A DNA stretch of 64,000 bases, taken from the NCBI RefSeq assembly GCF_025291715.1, contig NZ_JAMBIZ010000001.1, forward strand, positions 186,001 to 250,000, given 5' to 3'. The number at the start of each line of letters is the position of its first letter. Within the stretch, counting starts at the first letter, position 1. The stretch is from Metasolibacillus sp. Its GTDB lineage: Bacteria; Bacillota; Bacilli; Bacillales_A; Planococcaceae. Shown here piece by piece: positions 48,113 through 58,193 of this stretch. A program made the translations under genes and the position numbers. Below the pieces are notes generated by a model. The model did no database searches. It was given only the letters and a program-made list of their open reading frames with translations, and was not told the DNA's origin.

Positions 48113-49245
48113 ACACTGAAGAACAAAGAATTCATACTATTTTGAGTGGTAGTTTTCTAGGTCCATATTTGGAGGTAGAAAGTATAACAGACATTAAATT
48201 CAATGGGACTCGCCTAAGAATCAAAGATAATGAAAGAGCACCATATTATCCAGAAAAACAGCCAACAGAGGATGATGTCAAAAAGCTAATCAAATTAATT
48301 GCAGATGTGATGGGGCTAACATTTACCTATGAAGAGCCACGTTTGAATACAGAGATTGGTTTTTTACGTATCAGTGCACTTCATAAACGAATTAGCCCAG
48401 ATGGTACAGTTCTTTCAGTACGTATTTCACGCCCACGTTTAGCGATTCAATCGGTAGAAAGCTTGGTTGGTGCTAATTATGAAGCAGTGGAGCAACTATT
48501 TCGTGTTTTGATGTTGGCTGAATTAAGTCTAGTGCTCTCTGGAAGAACAAATGCAGGAAAAACAGAGTTTCAAAAGTTGCTTGTGGGTTACATGGCTGAA
48601 AATGCGAGTATTTTCTTAATTGAAGATACGAGAGATAGTCATATTAAAGCATTATATCCAGATCGAGATATTATCAGTGTGAAAACAATAAAAGATGTAT
48701 ATGAAATGTCAGACTCGGTTAAAGATGGTCTACGAAACGATCCAGACTATTTAATGCCAGCAGAAGTAAGAAGTGGAGAAACAGCCGATGCATTAGATGC
48801 AGTCAAAACAGACCATGCGGTTATCAAAACGATTCATGCACCAAGCGCAATGGATATTCCACGTCGTGCCATTCCGATGATTCGTCAATCGCCATCTTAT
48901 ACAAGAGCAAGTGATGTAAGCATTGGAAATGAATATGTTCGTTTCTTTCGATTCGCTGCTTATTTAAAAAGCGAACGAAACAAAGAGCAAAAAACTATGC
49001 GCTATCTAAAAGAGTTAGTGGAGTTTGATGGTTATACAGAAAAAGGTGCTGAAGGACGTTATCTCTACCGAGTTGTAAAAGAGTTTGCTCCTGAAACGGG
49101 TTTATATGTCCAAAAGCAGCATTTTGGAAAGCTTTCTGATCGAACACTTGAAGAATTAGAAGATAAAGAATTGGTTCATCTAGTGCCACCTATCTTTTTA
49201 TCAGATAACTATATTCGAAAACTGAGTAAAGCGGGTGTTCTATAA
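48109..49245 (+). CDS. CpaF/TadA-VirB11 family secretion ATPase
   Basis: GTG 48109 with AAAAGGAG at 8 bases; 378 residues. The N-terminal domain has GPYLEVESITDIKFNGTRLRI. The ATPase core has Walker A LSGRTNAGKTEFQ (about 145-153), the Asp box IFLIEDTRD, a Walker B segment NDPDYLMPAEVRSGETADALD and the His box AVIKTIHAPSA, in the order of TadA/CpaF/VirB11. Such hexameric motors power pilus assembly or T4SS function. It lies between two platform-like membrane genes, an order like Tad loci. The usual Gly of the GExR motif is Ala here (AEVR). Confidence 0.9.
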   Translation: MNTEEQRIHTILSGSFLGPYLEVESITDIKFNGTRLRIKDNERAPYYPEKQPTEDDVKKLIKLIADVMGLTFTYEEPRLNTEIGFLRISALHKRISPDGTVLSVRISRPRLAIQSVESLVGANYEAVEQLFRVLMLAELSLVLSGRTNAGKTEFQKLLVGYMAENASIFLIEDTRDSHIKALYPDRDIISVKTIKDVYEMSDSVKDGLRNDPDYLMPAEVRSGETADALDAVKTDHAVIKTIHAPSAMDIPRRAIPMIRQSPSYTRASDVSIGNEYVRFFRFAAYLKSERNKEQKTMRYLKELVEFDGYTEKGAEGRYLYRVVKEFAPETGLYVQKQHFGKLSDRTLEELEDKELVHLVPPIFLSDNYIRKLSKAGVL

Positions 49246-49986
49246 ATGAAACAATTAGTAAAGGAGGCACGCCATTTATTTTATGGCTGGGAACTTGCCC
49301 TTTATTTTATTTTTTGGTTTGTTGCAAATTGGCAACTATTCTATTTTATATCAAGTAATGTGCAACTTAGCCTAGTTATTGGCGTGATAGGAGCTGTCTT
49401 TTTCTTTTTTGTTTTCACGATTCAGACACGTAAATTGACAACACATCAAAAACATTTATCTGAATTACTAAACTATGTGATTAATGTAGTTTTCTATTTG
49501 CAGACAGGTGAAAATATCCTATATGCACTGAAAGCTACAAGGGAACATATGCATCCCGATATTCAGAAAAAAATCGATCAAAGCATTGAACACTTAGAAC
49601 AAAAGGCTGAATTACAAACATCACAATTTGAAGAGTTTGATTTCCCGATTCTGAATCAATTTCACCAAAATTTAGCGATTAGCTATGAATATGGTGGGAA
49701 TAAAGAAGAGCTATTTGGACAAGTTCAGCAAAATATGGTATTTGAGCTGCGAAAGCGGGATGAATTATATCGAAAGCGGAAAGGGTTTGCCATGAATGTG
49801 TATGCGTTGCTTGGCATGGTGTTGCTCATACCTATCATGCTAAAAACAAACGTGAATTCTTTATGGATACTTTTTTTAGAAGCAGGCTTTGTTAGTCAAT
49901 CTGTGTTGTTCATTTTGTATATGGGTATCTTATGGACACTCTATTTAGTGCAAAAGAAAAATATGGATATTTCGGTACGTAATTAA
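49246..49986 (+). CDS. TadB/T2SSF-like membrane platform protein
   Basis: 246 residues, starting one base after the ATPase stop. Two N-terminal membrane helices (WELALYFIFWFVANWQLFYFI and LSLVIGVIGAVFFFFVFTI), then a cytoplasmic helical domain with the T2SSF-like HLSELLNYVINVVFYLQTGENILYALKATREHM, and two C-terminal helices. Together with the 46947 gene it resembles the TadB/TadC pair that forms the inner-membrane platform with the ATPase. The assignment rests on layout and order. A terminator-like hairpin follows. Confidence 0.62.
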   Translation: MKQLVKEARHLFYGWELALYFIFWFVANWQLFYFISSNVQLSLVIGVIGAVFFFFVFTIQTRKLTTHQKHLSELLNYVINVVFYLQTGENILYALKATREHMHPDIQKKIDQSIEHLEQKAELQTSQFEEFDFPILNQFHQNLAISYEYGGNKEELFGQVQQNMVFELRKRDELYRKRKGFAMNVYALLGMVLLIPIMLKTNVNSLWILFLEAGFVSQSVLFILYMGILWTLYLVQKKNMDISVRN

Positions 49987-49995
49987 AATAACAAG

Positions 49996-50030
49996 ATAGG
50001 GATTCGCCAAAATCGGTGAGTCCTATTTTA
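49996..50030 (+). terminator. Terminator-like hairpin after the Tad-like genes
   Basis: ATAGG-ATTC-CC pairs with GGTGAGTCCTAT around an AAAATC loop, followed by TTTTA; related to the other operon hairpins. Confidence 0.7.
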
Positions 50031-50191
50031 ATTGAAATCGAAAAAGCATAAAGAAATCCTAGAAATGTAATTTATGGATTGATATTTGTAAGAATTATGA
50101 TATCATATTTGTAATGAGTAACTTCCTATTTAATAGTGGTGAGTTACAGGTGATCTTTTTTGAAAATAATACCTAACAGGGGGATTTTAAT

Positions 50192-51379
50192 ATGCATAAA
50201 AAATTATTTATTGCTGCATTAGCAGCATCGATTGCACTACCAGCTATTGTTGTACCTGTTTCGACAGAAGCAGCAACTTACAGCAAGACTTTTAAAGACG
50301 TTTCCAAGAGTAGCCCATATTATGACAGCATTCACACAATGACTGAAAAAGGAATTATCAGTGGCTATGAAGATGGTACTTTTAAACCAAACGAAACATT
50401 AACTCGTAAACATGCAGCTGCATTATTAAATCGTGCTGTTTCTGTCAAAGCGACAAAAAATGTAGATGCACCAAAAGACTTACCTAAAACAAATGCTTAT
50501 TATAATGATTTAATGAAGCTGGTGAATGCTGGTTTACTTGATGTGGATGCAAAAGGTAATATCAATCCAAATGCATCATTAACACGTGGAGAAATGGCGA
50601 AGATTTTAGCTACAGCATTTAATCTAAAAGGAGCTAAACATCCTTTGACAGATGTTTCATCGAAGTACAATAGTTATGTAGCTGCGTTATATGAAAATGA
50701 TGTAACGACAGGCTATGAAGATAAAACGTTTAAAGAAAAAGGATCATTAACACGTGCACATTATGCCGTATTTATGTATCGTGCAATGGGCTTGGAAAAA
50801 GCAGGTGGTGATATTGCACAAAAGCCAACAACACCATCGAAAAAAATTACGATGAGTAGTACAGAAAAGGAAATTAATGAGTATATTAAATCAAGTCCGT
50901 TGTTTAAAAAAGGTATTGATATGCCGTTATCATTAGCTTTAAAAGAGTATTACGGATTTAAAAAGGTTATTGTCAATGCGGAAGACATTTTGAAGAACAC
51001 AAATTTAAAGGTGACAAAGTTCAGTGTAAATGCTTTCCATTTTAATAATGATAATTGGAAATCTGTAGATAGACTTTTGGGTGCGCAGGTTATTTATGAA
51101 AGTGCTCCTTCAAATAGATTCCAAAATATCGCGTTTGACTATACACAACCTGATTCACAAATAGTGGCGAAATCCATTTTAAGTACTGTATTTGGTGAGG
51201 ATTTTGATACAGAGGCCCTCGGACGTATGATTGATGAGAAAGTAGCGGAAGGGTTAGAAAAACGGAACCAAAAAGTTTTTGACAATATTGAACATATCGA
51301 GATGGGCAAATACAAAATTCGATTAGGTGTCGATAGAAACAGTGAGCGTGACCATTTTTGGATGGATATCGAACAATAA
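50192..51379 (+). CDS. Secreted S-layer-homology (SLH) domain protein
   Basis: 395 residues. A signal peptide (KKLFIAALAASIALPAIV, cut near residue 28) is followed by three SLH motifs: KTFKDVSKSSPYYDSIHTM...GYEDGTFKPNETLTRKHAA, DLPKTNAYYNDLMKLVNAGL...NPNASLTRGEMAKIL, and LTDVSSKYNSYVAALYENDV...SLTRAHYAVFMYR. SLH triplets bind pyruvylated wall polymer and anchor proteins at the cell surface. The C-terminal 180 residues are a unique domain with no motif I recognise. It may hold a partner on the donor wall, perhaps the giant protein encoded next. GGGGG precedes the ATG. Confidence 0.88.
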   Translation: MHKKLFIAALAASIALPAIVVPVSTEAATYSKTFKDVSKSSPYYDSIHTMTEKGIISGYEDGTFKPNETLTRKHAAALLNRAVSVKATKNVDAPKDLPKTNAYYNDLMKLVNAGLLDVDAKGNINPNASLTRGEMAKILATAFNLKGAKHPLTDVSSKYNSYVAALYENDVTTGYEDKTFKEKGSLTRAHYAVFMYRAMGLEKAGGDIAQKPTTPSKKITMSSTEKEINEYIKSSPLFKKGIDMPLSLALKEYYGFKKVIVNAEDILKNTNLKVTKFSVNAFHFNNDNWKSVDRLLGAQVIYESAPSNRFQNIAFDYTQPDSQIVAKSILSTVFGEDFDTEALGRMIDEKVAEGLEKRNQKVFDNIEHIEMGKYKIRLGVDRNSERDHFWMDIEQ

Positions 51380-51399
51380 AATAAGGAACAGGTGATGAA

Positions 51400-54300
51400 A
51401 TGATGAAGAAGTATTTTTCGATTCTTTTAATATTCATCCTTGTGTTTAGTGGCTTTCCTCCTCAACTTTTTGGGGAGGTTTTTTCGTCTACGAAAACACA
51501 AGCAGCGAATGAAGTACCGTTTTTTGATGGGGACACACATTTAAAGATAGAGCGATTAATTCCAGGAGGGGACACAGAATTTAGACGTGTTGACAGTAAG
51601 GGGTTATCGGGGGTGCAATATTTGGGGGACTATCGGTATGCGACTATTTATGATGGAAAATTAACAGGTAGTCCATCAAGTGATAATACAACCTTTAATG
51701 TAAGTGGAAAATCTGTAAGAGCTTACGCTGGAGATAAGTGGTATCATATTGTACCGAAAAGTTTAGGGACGGCACGTAATTTAATTCGCATAGAAGATTT
51801 GACAGAAAATGAGTTTGTCAATCGTTACGGTGGTAGTAAAGAAAACTATAAGAATTTAACAAGATTCACTGTAATGGATATGAAGGGCAGAGATTATGGT
51901 GATTTCCGCTACATCGGTGACATTGTGAAAAAAGCTGGTGGTTTTGCTGAAAATACAAGTGCGAGCTTTGATAGCACCAACCCTACACGCTTACGTATAC
52001 TGCGCACAGCGCATCCAAATATCTCAAGTTTCAACGTTAGTGCAACAAATACAGATGTTGGAAAGGCTGTGACATTTGATTTCACAGCATTTGAGTACAA
52101 TTATGGTGGCAATAAGCTTGATTACACGTTGATTATTACTGACGCAGAGGGAAAAGAAGTAGGACGTAAGGTGCAATCTGTCTCATCGACAAAAAATGCT
52201 TCAGGAGGTTTAGCTTCGCAGGATCGTGCACATACAGGTAAATACGATGCAAAAAATTTCTTTTCCTTCACACCTGCTACAGCTGGTAAATTTACAGCAA
52301 CATTGACTGTAACTGACGGTGTTTACCGTTCTTCTACAGCTTTAGTCAAAACATTCACAGCAAAGCAAAAAGGACAAGCATATTTAGAGGTGACACCTCC
52401 AACAATCACAATTCCGAAAGACCATAAAGCGTCTTACCAAGCATTTTACACGGATGCAACGGGTAAAAGGACTGAAGTAACTGATAAAGCTATATGGAAA
52501 GCTATTAAAACAGATATAGCAGCGACATCAGGAAAAGGACTATTCACAGGTTTAAAAGAGGGCAAAACACAAGTAGAAGCAAGTTATCAAGGTGCTAAAG
52601 ATCAAGCAGAGTTAATTGTATCGTCAACGCCAGCGCCCGAAGAACCAGAACCTGAGCCTGAAGAGCCAAACATTCCTCCAACTGTAGAGTTAATTGTGCC
52701 ACCAGAAGTAACAGTTGGTCAAAAGTTTTGTGCAGTAGCAAATGCTCATGATGAAGATGGTGAAATTGTAGCATATGGCTGGGATTACACAGGTCGTGGC
52801 GATCCAACAGGTAGACAAACATGTGGTTTGTATTACGAAGAGGAAGGCGAAAAAACGGTAACCGTTGTGGTAAGGGATGATGATGGTGACACAGCAATGG
52901 ACACTAAAAAAATCATTGTCACAAGACCAATGCCAAATGCTCATTTTGTAGCAAGTGGCACTTTTAAAGAAAACCGAAAAATTAGTATTGAAGCAGCACA
53001 TCCATATGAAGGAGAAAATGATGCAGCTTTAAAAGCATACCCGCTTGTTAAGCAAACTTGGACAATTGTAACCGTTGATTCAGCAAAGCAAGACAAATTA
53101 AGAATCGTACAAGATATTAGTGGAAACGTACCACATACACAAGTAATTGATATGTTGCTCAAAACAACAGGAGAAATTCGAGTAACACGTTATGTAGAAA
53201 ATAGTGTAGGTGACCATGCAACATATACCGTGACGTTAAATGTCATTCCTGATCTTGAGCCTGTTGCAAACTTTGAGGTGGCGTCAACGATATACAGAGA
53301 ACCCATTGACGAAACAGCAGCACAAGCAACTATCGAAATTCAAGATAAATCGTATTCGCCAGATGATATGATTCAAAAACGGATTTGGAGAGTGGCACAT
53401 GATTCAAATAATGATGGACGTTTTGACGACGAGCAATTCGTTGTGTTTGATGAAAATAATACAGAACTGGCTAAATATCTGACATCTAAAGTTGGGAAAT
53501 ATCAGATTGAGCTAGAAGTGTTTGAGAAGTACATTCATGAAACAATCCCAGCGTTCGTTGATCTAACATTTAACAAGGCTACTACAGATTTGCGACATGA
53601 TAATACTGATGAAAAAGCAATAGCCACAAAAATTGTGGAAGTTGATAATTTAGCGCCAGTTGCTACGGTTGGATTGAAAGATCAAAAACAAACTGTGGAA
53701 GTACAATATGATGTTGTAGATTCTCCATACAATGAATCACAGCTAAAATCTATGACACCGTACCTCAATAATTTGCTTGAAAAACACAATTTACAAGCAA
53801 ATGTAACCTTTGCAACAAGCAAAACCATTGAGCATCAAGTTTTTGCTGACGGATATGATAAAAGTTATATCCTTACCGAAGATGGAAAAGTTTATGGTGC
53901 TGGGGGAGGGATTATTGGAAATGGAAGTACGACAGGGGTTTTAGATGCTAATGGTAATATGATTACCCCATACGTTGAGATTCCATTGCCTGCCAAAGTC
54001 AAACAAATAACAGCTAAAAACCGTACTTCAACTCACTTTTTACTAGAAGATGGATCGGTATATGGTACAGGTTCTAATAGCGCGAGGCTTTACTCTAGGT
54101 ACGATAAAAATGGTGCTTATATAGCTGGAGTAATCGATATTGGGGGGATAGGTGATGGGACAACAACACCTAGATTGTCTCCTGTTAAAATTGATTTACC
54201 TAAAAAAGTAGTCAAAATGGATAGTATTAATTTCATCACTGTATTTTTACTAGAAGATGGATCGGTATATGGTACAGGGAATTTTGTATATGACGGCAAT

Positions 54301-57300
54301 CTGAATATATTTAATAAAAAAGAATTGGATATTCCTTCAGACAAGCCAAGAGATTTAAAAATCCCTATCAAAGTAAAAGACCTCGCTGTTGGATATAGTG
54401 ATGCAGGTTACTATTTGATAGTATTTGACGAAAATGATGTGGCTTATGGTTTGGGGAGTGAAGCAGCTTTTCCTTCCGTAAGATATTGGGTTCCAGGAGA
54501 GGGTAATTTAGATTCTGTTAATCGTTATGCTTGGAAAAGGTTAGATTTTCAAAATATTGAGAAGGTAGTTACAAAAACAAGTGCTAGTTATAGTGGTGGG
54601 AACGCTGTACTTGACCTTCAAAATTTATATATCAGAAAAAACGGAAATGTTGAATATGCACGAAAACAAAGCTTTTCTAGTCATGGTACGCACCGTACTT
54701 ATTGGAATATGATGCAATTTGGAATTCCAGAGCCAATAAAAGATGCAGCGATAGGCTTTACAAGCGATAGCATACATTTTATCACTAGAAGTAATGAAGT
54801 ATATGGTATAGGTTATAACAATTTTGGGCAATTGGGCATACCTATAGGTACTGTATTTAAATCTGGCTACTATGAATATACAGATTATGCTCCAGACCCA
54901 GTAAAATTAAATATTCCTTTCAAGGTAGTACAAATATCAAAAGGGCAACAATATACGCATATGTTGGCTGAAAATGGAATTCCCTATGTAGTTGGTCAAA
55001 ATTTAAATGCGAATCTAGGTGTAAATACCAAAGACCATGTACCTCAGCTAACTAGAATTGAAGGTTTAAATATTAAATTTAAACGTAATGCAGAATTCAA
55101 GCAGCAGTCTTCTTCCATGTATATGACGACTTTTTCTAATAAAAAGCTAAGTTTGATTGATATACAAGAGAAAATGAAAAATGCTCGTGGCTATTATGTA
55201 GGGGTTACAACAAGAGAAAACCAATCGAATGTAGAAACTATCATCCAAAATAATAGTAATAAAGGGGCATTTTTTGATATTGGTCCATCCTACAATGACG
55301 CTAATTTACGTGCAAAAATTGAAGAACTAGCTAACTACATCATCAAAACACAAAATAACAATGCCATTGAAATTGAATTTTTACTTGATTCAGCATCAAC
55401 AGGTATTAGTGCAGCTATGTTAGAAAGTAAAATCAATGCTATCGTTAAACCACAGGTGGAGGATAATACTTCTGCACCTTTTGAAGCACGTGTACGTGAG
55501 TTAACAAATGCATATCAATTTAGCGATGTGCAACTAAGTGCTAAAAATAACTTTATAGTAGGATTAAAAAATGATGCGTATTCAGCTGACATGGAAAAGC
55601 AAGTGATTGCTACAAACCTTGTTAACAATGCGCATTTTTTAGGTGTTAGTGGAACTGTGAATCAAGGAACAATCAATAGGATGGTTGCAAAGTCCATGCA
55701 CAAAGGATCGTATATTAACAATACAAATATTGATGCAGCTTTAAATGAAGTTTCAACTTACATTTTAAATGAATTGGCAAATAGCAGAGGTATCACAGAA
55801 CTATTCATAACTAATGAGGAGCAAGTGGATTATGAAGCCCATTACTCCGATTATGAAAAGGACCCTATATTAGAAGATTATTGGAAATTTAAGCATGAGC
55901 TTAATTTCTTTGAAAGCGAAACGGGTGTAATTGCTGATAATCAACAACAAAGGCAAAGCCCATATCGTCATTTTGGGTTGACGGGGCGTTATCAAGTGTT
56001 TTATGCAGCACAGGACGATCCATTAACGCGCTATTTTGCGCCGAATACAATTTCACCATTTGTAGATTACCGTAAGTGGTCCAATGAAGCCGATAATTTA
56101 AAAATTTATGTGCATAAAATGCCATCTGCTGAATTTACATTTACAGTGGACGAAATGACAGGAAAAGTCGATATCTTATCTGTTGCGCACGATGAAGATA
56201 AAGCCAGTATTAATGTAGGTTTTGGGGATGGTCTACAATCGCAACGTTTTGATTATCGTACTAAAGGTGGAGAATGGATTGATGGTGTACCAAGTCACCT
56301 AGAAGTAGATGTTGAATATGATGTGCGAAATAGTGTCATTGATTTTCAAGGAAAAGCAGCTGAAGTCATCAAAACGCTGTCTTTAAAAAATTTGCCCCCA
56401 GTTGCAAGATTTGAAACGGATAAACCAATCTATGAAGTAGGTGATTTTGTTGTACTAAAAAATACTTCGTACGATCCTAATAACGATAATCTAATTGCTG
56501 AATGGTCTTATAAATTAAGAGAAGAATCAACTTATAAGCCATTAGGCACGGGTAAGTTCACTTCAGGAACAGCTGAGGAAGGTTGGCATACAATGATCCC
56601 TCGTATTGCTTGTGACAAACCAATTAATGAATCTTGTTTTTACGACATACATCTCAAAGTAACCGATACGCATGGCTTATTTGATGAAACTGTACAAACT
56701 GTAGAAGTACAGAGCGTAGAGAAAAGCATTGCACCAACAGAAGGGACTGTATATTGGGAACTTCAACGTTTAAAGGAAGATGAGGATAGTTATGTTGTCA
56801 TGAATGTGGAATTTGAAGTACCAGAGGGCAAGCATTATGCTACACGTGCTCCCTTACATGTATTATCCTATGGCTCAACAAATATTTCACAGATACAACC
56901 TATTAATATTCAAGTTGCTGGAGCAAGTGTGAAAGGACAAACAATGTCATATCAATTTAGCTATGAATATGCTGAAGAACCCATTGGGTGGAAAACAACC
57001 AGCTGTATAAACGGTATTTGCGAATGGGAATTTGATTACGCTCCTGATTGGAGCAAAATGAAAGTATTGGAGTTAGCAGGTTCTTTAGCTATTGATCATT
57101 CCATGAAAGATACAATTCAAGCATCGACATTTTCAGAGATTTTAGAGCGAGAATGGGTAGTAGGTCGTGAAGATAAGTGGGATGTAGTAGCAGAGAGGCT
57201 TGTAAATTCAAATGTATTTCATGAGCGTTATCAACAAGCTACAAGTAGTATGTATGAAGACCATTTACAATTAAAAACTCAAACAATGATGCCAGCAAAG

Positions 57301-58119
57301 CCAGATACATTGAGATATCAAGTATCTTTACCATCTGCAATTCAAACCGAAGCATCATTCTATCCGTTAAAAAAATCACAAAGCCACGGAAAATTTATAG
57401 CAGCTGAGCTAGATGAAAATCTTCAAGAAGAATTTGCAGATGGTATACAGCTACAACAATTAGAGCTAGATGACAAAGGAATGAATGGTGCGAATCGTGT
57501 ATTTGAAGCGAATTATGTATCTGATTTATTCTTTATTACTAAATCGTTAGGCTTTATATCAGGCTATCCGTATGCAGAACAAGTGCAACAAGCTATTGTC
57601 AATGACCAGCCATTGCCAGCCTATGATGATGTGATGAAGGTAGGTATTGCAAAAGGAGAGAAAGACTTTGCTCGTTATACAGAGAACAAAGTACCTTTTA
57701 AAGATGAATGGATGTATACAGAAGATGAAGCAAAATTTGCTTCGTTGCAGCGCTACGCAATTCCTGTAAATCCATACTCAGAATTACAATCAAATGAGGT
57801 ATATGAAAATGAGTTTGAGTTAGTGGATATGGGGTTAAATGATTTGCGTTTTGAATTTAAACAAACATTTTCATTTGAACATTATTTGTTCGGCTCTGGT
57901 TATGACGATGCTTGGATTATCGGTCAGCAAGGTTCACTTTCAGGACCACCTTTCAAACAAGAAGATATTGCAGGGACAATTATTTTAACACAAGATCAAA
58001 TACTTGAAATTGGAAAACTCTATTATGAACGGATGAATGAGCCTTATAATAAGATTCATAATTTCCGTTACATGGATCGCACGTACCCAGATCAAGTACG
58101 AGAGATTTTAAATAATTAA
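51400..58119 (+). CDS. Giant secreted multidomain surface protein (2239 aa) with RCC1-like and PKD-like repeats
   Basis: A signal peptide (KKYFSILLIFILVFSG) leads a 2239-residue protein. Segments visible by eye: a Big2/Ig-like domain at about 325-410; an Asp-rich PKD-like domain at about 420-507 (VELIVPPEVTVGQKFCAVANAHDEDGEIVAYGWDYTG); RCC1-type repeats at about 808-1210 (YILTEDGKVYGAG, FLLEDGSVYGTG, and YGIGYNNFGQLGI); a region with two repeats each ending in SNVETII- and GISAAMLESKI-like helices; another PKD-like domain near 1663-1767. There is no LPXTG, SLH or membrane anchor at the C-terminus, so it may be held by another protein. A mating-contact or adhesion role is likely but inferred. 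ATG 51403 may be the real start. Confidence 0.85.
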   Translation: MMKKYFSILLIFILVFSGFPPQLFGEVFSSTKTQAANEVPFFDGDTHLKIERLIPGGDTEFRRVDSKGLSGVQYLGDYRYATIYDGKLTGSPSSDNTTFNVSGKSVRAYAGDKWYHIVPKSLGTARNLIRIEDLTENEFVNRYGGSKENYKNLTRFTVMDMKGRDYGDFRYIGDIVKKAGGFAENTSASFDSTNPTRLRILRTAHPNISSFNVSATNTDVGKAVTFDFTAFEYNYGGNKLDYTLIITDAEGKEVGRKVQSVSSTKNASGGLASQDRAHTGKYDAKNFFSFTPATAGKFTATLTVTDGVYRSSTALVKTFTAKQKGQAYLEVTPPTITIPKDHKASYQAFYTDATGKRTEVTDKAIWKAIKTDIAATSGKGLFTGLKEGKTQVEASYQGAKDQAELIVSSTPAPEEPEPEPEEPNIPPTVELIVPPEVTVGQKFCAVANAHDEDGEIVAYGWDYTGRGDPTGRQTCGLYYEEEGEKTVTVVVRDDDGDTAMDTKKIIVTRPMPNAHFVASGTFKENRKISIEAAHPYEGENDAALKAYPLVKQTWTIVTVDSAKQDKLRIVQDISGNVPHTQVIDMLLKTTGEIRVTRYVENSVGDHATYTVTLNVIPDLEPVANFEVASTIYREPIDETAAQATIEIQDKSYSPDDMIQKRIWRVAHDSNNDGRFDDEQFVVFDENNTELAKYLTSKVGKYQIELEVFEKYIHETIPAFVDLTFNKATTDLRHDNTDEKAIATKIVEVDNLAPVATVGLKDQKQTVEVQYDVVDSPYNESQLKSMTPYLNNLLEKHNLQANVTFATSKTIEHQVFADGYDKSYILTEDGKVYGAGGGIIGNGSTTGVLDANGNMITPYVEIPLPAKVKQITAKNRTSTHFLLEDGSVYGTGSNSARLYSRYDKNGAYIAGVIDIGGIGDGTTTPRLSPVKIDLPKKVVKMDSINFITVFLLEDGSVYGTGNFVYDGNLNIFNKKELDIPSDKPRDLKIPIKVKDLAVGYSDAGYYLIVFDENDVAYGLGSEAAFPSVRYWVPGEGNLDSVNRYAWKRLDFQNIEKVVTKTSASYSGGNAVLDLQNLYIRKNGNVEYARKQSFSSHGTHRTYWNMMQFGIPEPIKDAAIGFTSDSIHFITRSNEVYGIGYNNFGQLGIPIGTVFKSGYYEYTDYAPDPVKLNIPFKVVQISKGQQYTHMLAENGIPYVVGQNLNANLGVNTKDHVPQLTRIEGLNIKFKRNAEFKQQSSSMYMTTFSNKKLSLIDIQEKMKNARGYYVGVTTRENQSNVETIIQNNSNKGAFFDIGPSYNDANLRAKIEELANYIIKTQNNNAIEIEFLLDSASTGISAAMLESKINAIVKPQVEDNTSAPFEARVRELTNAYQFSDVQLSAKNNFIVGLKNDAYSADMEKQVIATNLVNNAHFLGVSGTVNQGTINRMVAKSMHKGSYINNTNIDAALNEVSTYILNELANSRGITELFITNEEQVDYEAHYSDYEKDPILEDYWKFKHELNFFESETGVIADNQQQRQSPYRHFGLTGRYQVFYAAQDDPLTRYFAPNTISPFVDYRKWSNEADNLKIYVHKMPSAEFTFTVDEMTGKVDILSVAHDEDKASINVGFGDGLQSQRFDYRTKGGEWIDGVPSHLEVDVEYDVRNSVIDFQGKAAEVIKTLSLKNLPPVARFETDKPIYEVGDFVVLKNTSYDPNNDNLIAEWSYKLREESTYKPLGTGKFTSGTAEEGWHTMIPRIACDKPINESCFYDIHLKVTDTHGLFDETVQTVEVQSVEKSIAPTEGTVYWELQRLKEDEDSYVVMNVEFEVPEGKHYATRAPLHVLSYGSTNISQIQPINIQVAGASVKGQTMSYQFSYEYAEEPIGWKTTSCINGICEWEFDYAPDWSKMKVLELAGSLAIDHSMKDTIQASTFSEILEREWVVGREDKWDVVAERLVNSNVFHERYQQATSSMYEDHLQLKTQTMMPAKPDTLRYQVSLPSAIQTEASFYPLKKSQSHGKFIAAELDENLQEEFADGIQLQQLELDDKGMNGANRVFEANYVSDLFFITKSLGFISGYPYAEQVQQAIVNDQPLPAYDDVMKVGIAKGEKDFARYTENKVPFKDEWMYTEDEAKFASLQRYAIPVNPYSELQSNEVYENEFELVDMGLNDLRFEFKQTFSFEHYLFGSGYDDAWIIGQQGSLSGPPFKQEDIAGTIILTQDQILEIGKLYYERMNEPYNKIHNFRYMDRTYPDQVREILNN

Positions 58120-58124
58120 TTTAT

Positions 58125-58157
58125 AAAAGGATTTACCAAAAATGGTGAGTCCTTTTT
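58125..58157 (+). terminator. Terminator-like hairpin after the giant gene
   Basis: AAAAGGATTTACC pairs with GGTGAGTCCTTTT around AAAAAT, followed by T residues. Confidence 0.78.
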
Positions 58158-58193
58158 GTTTTCAAAAAATGTAAAGGGAGGAGGAGTTTTAAG

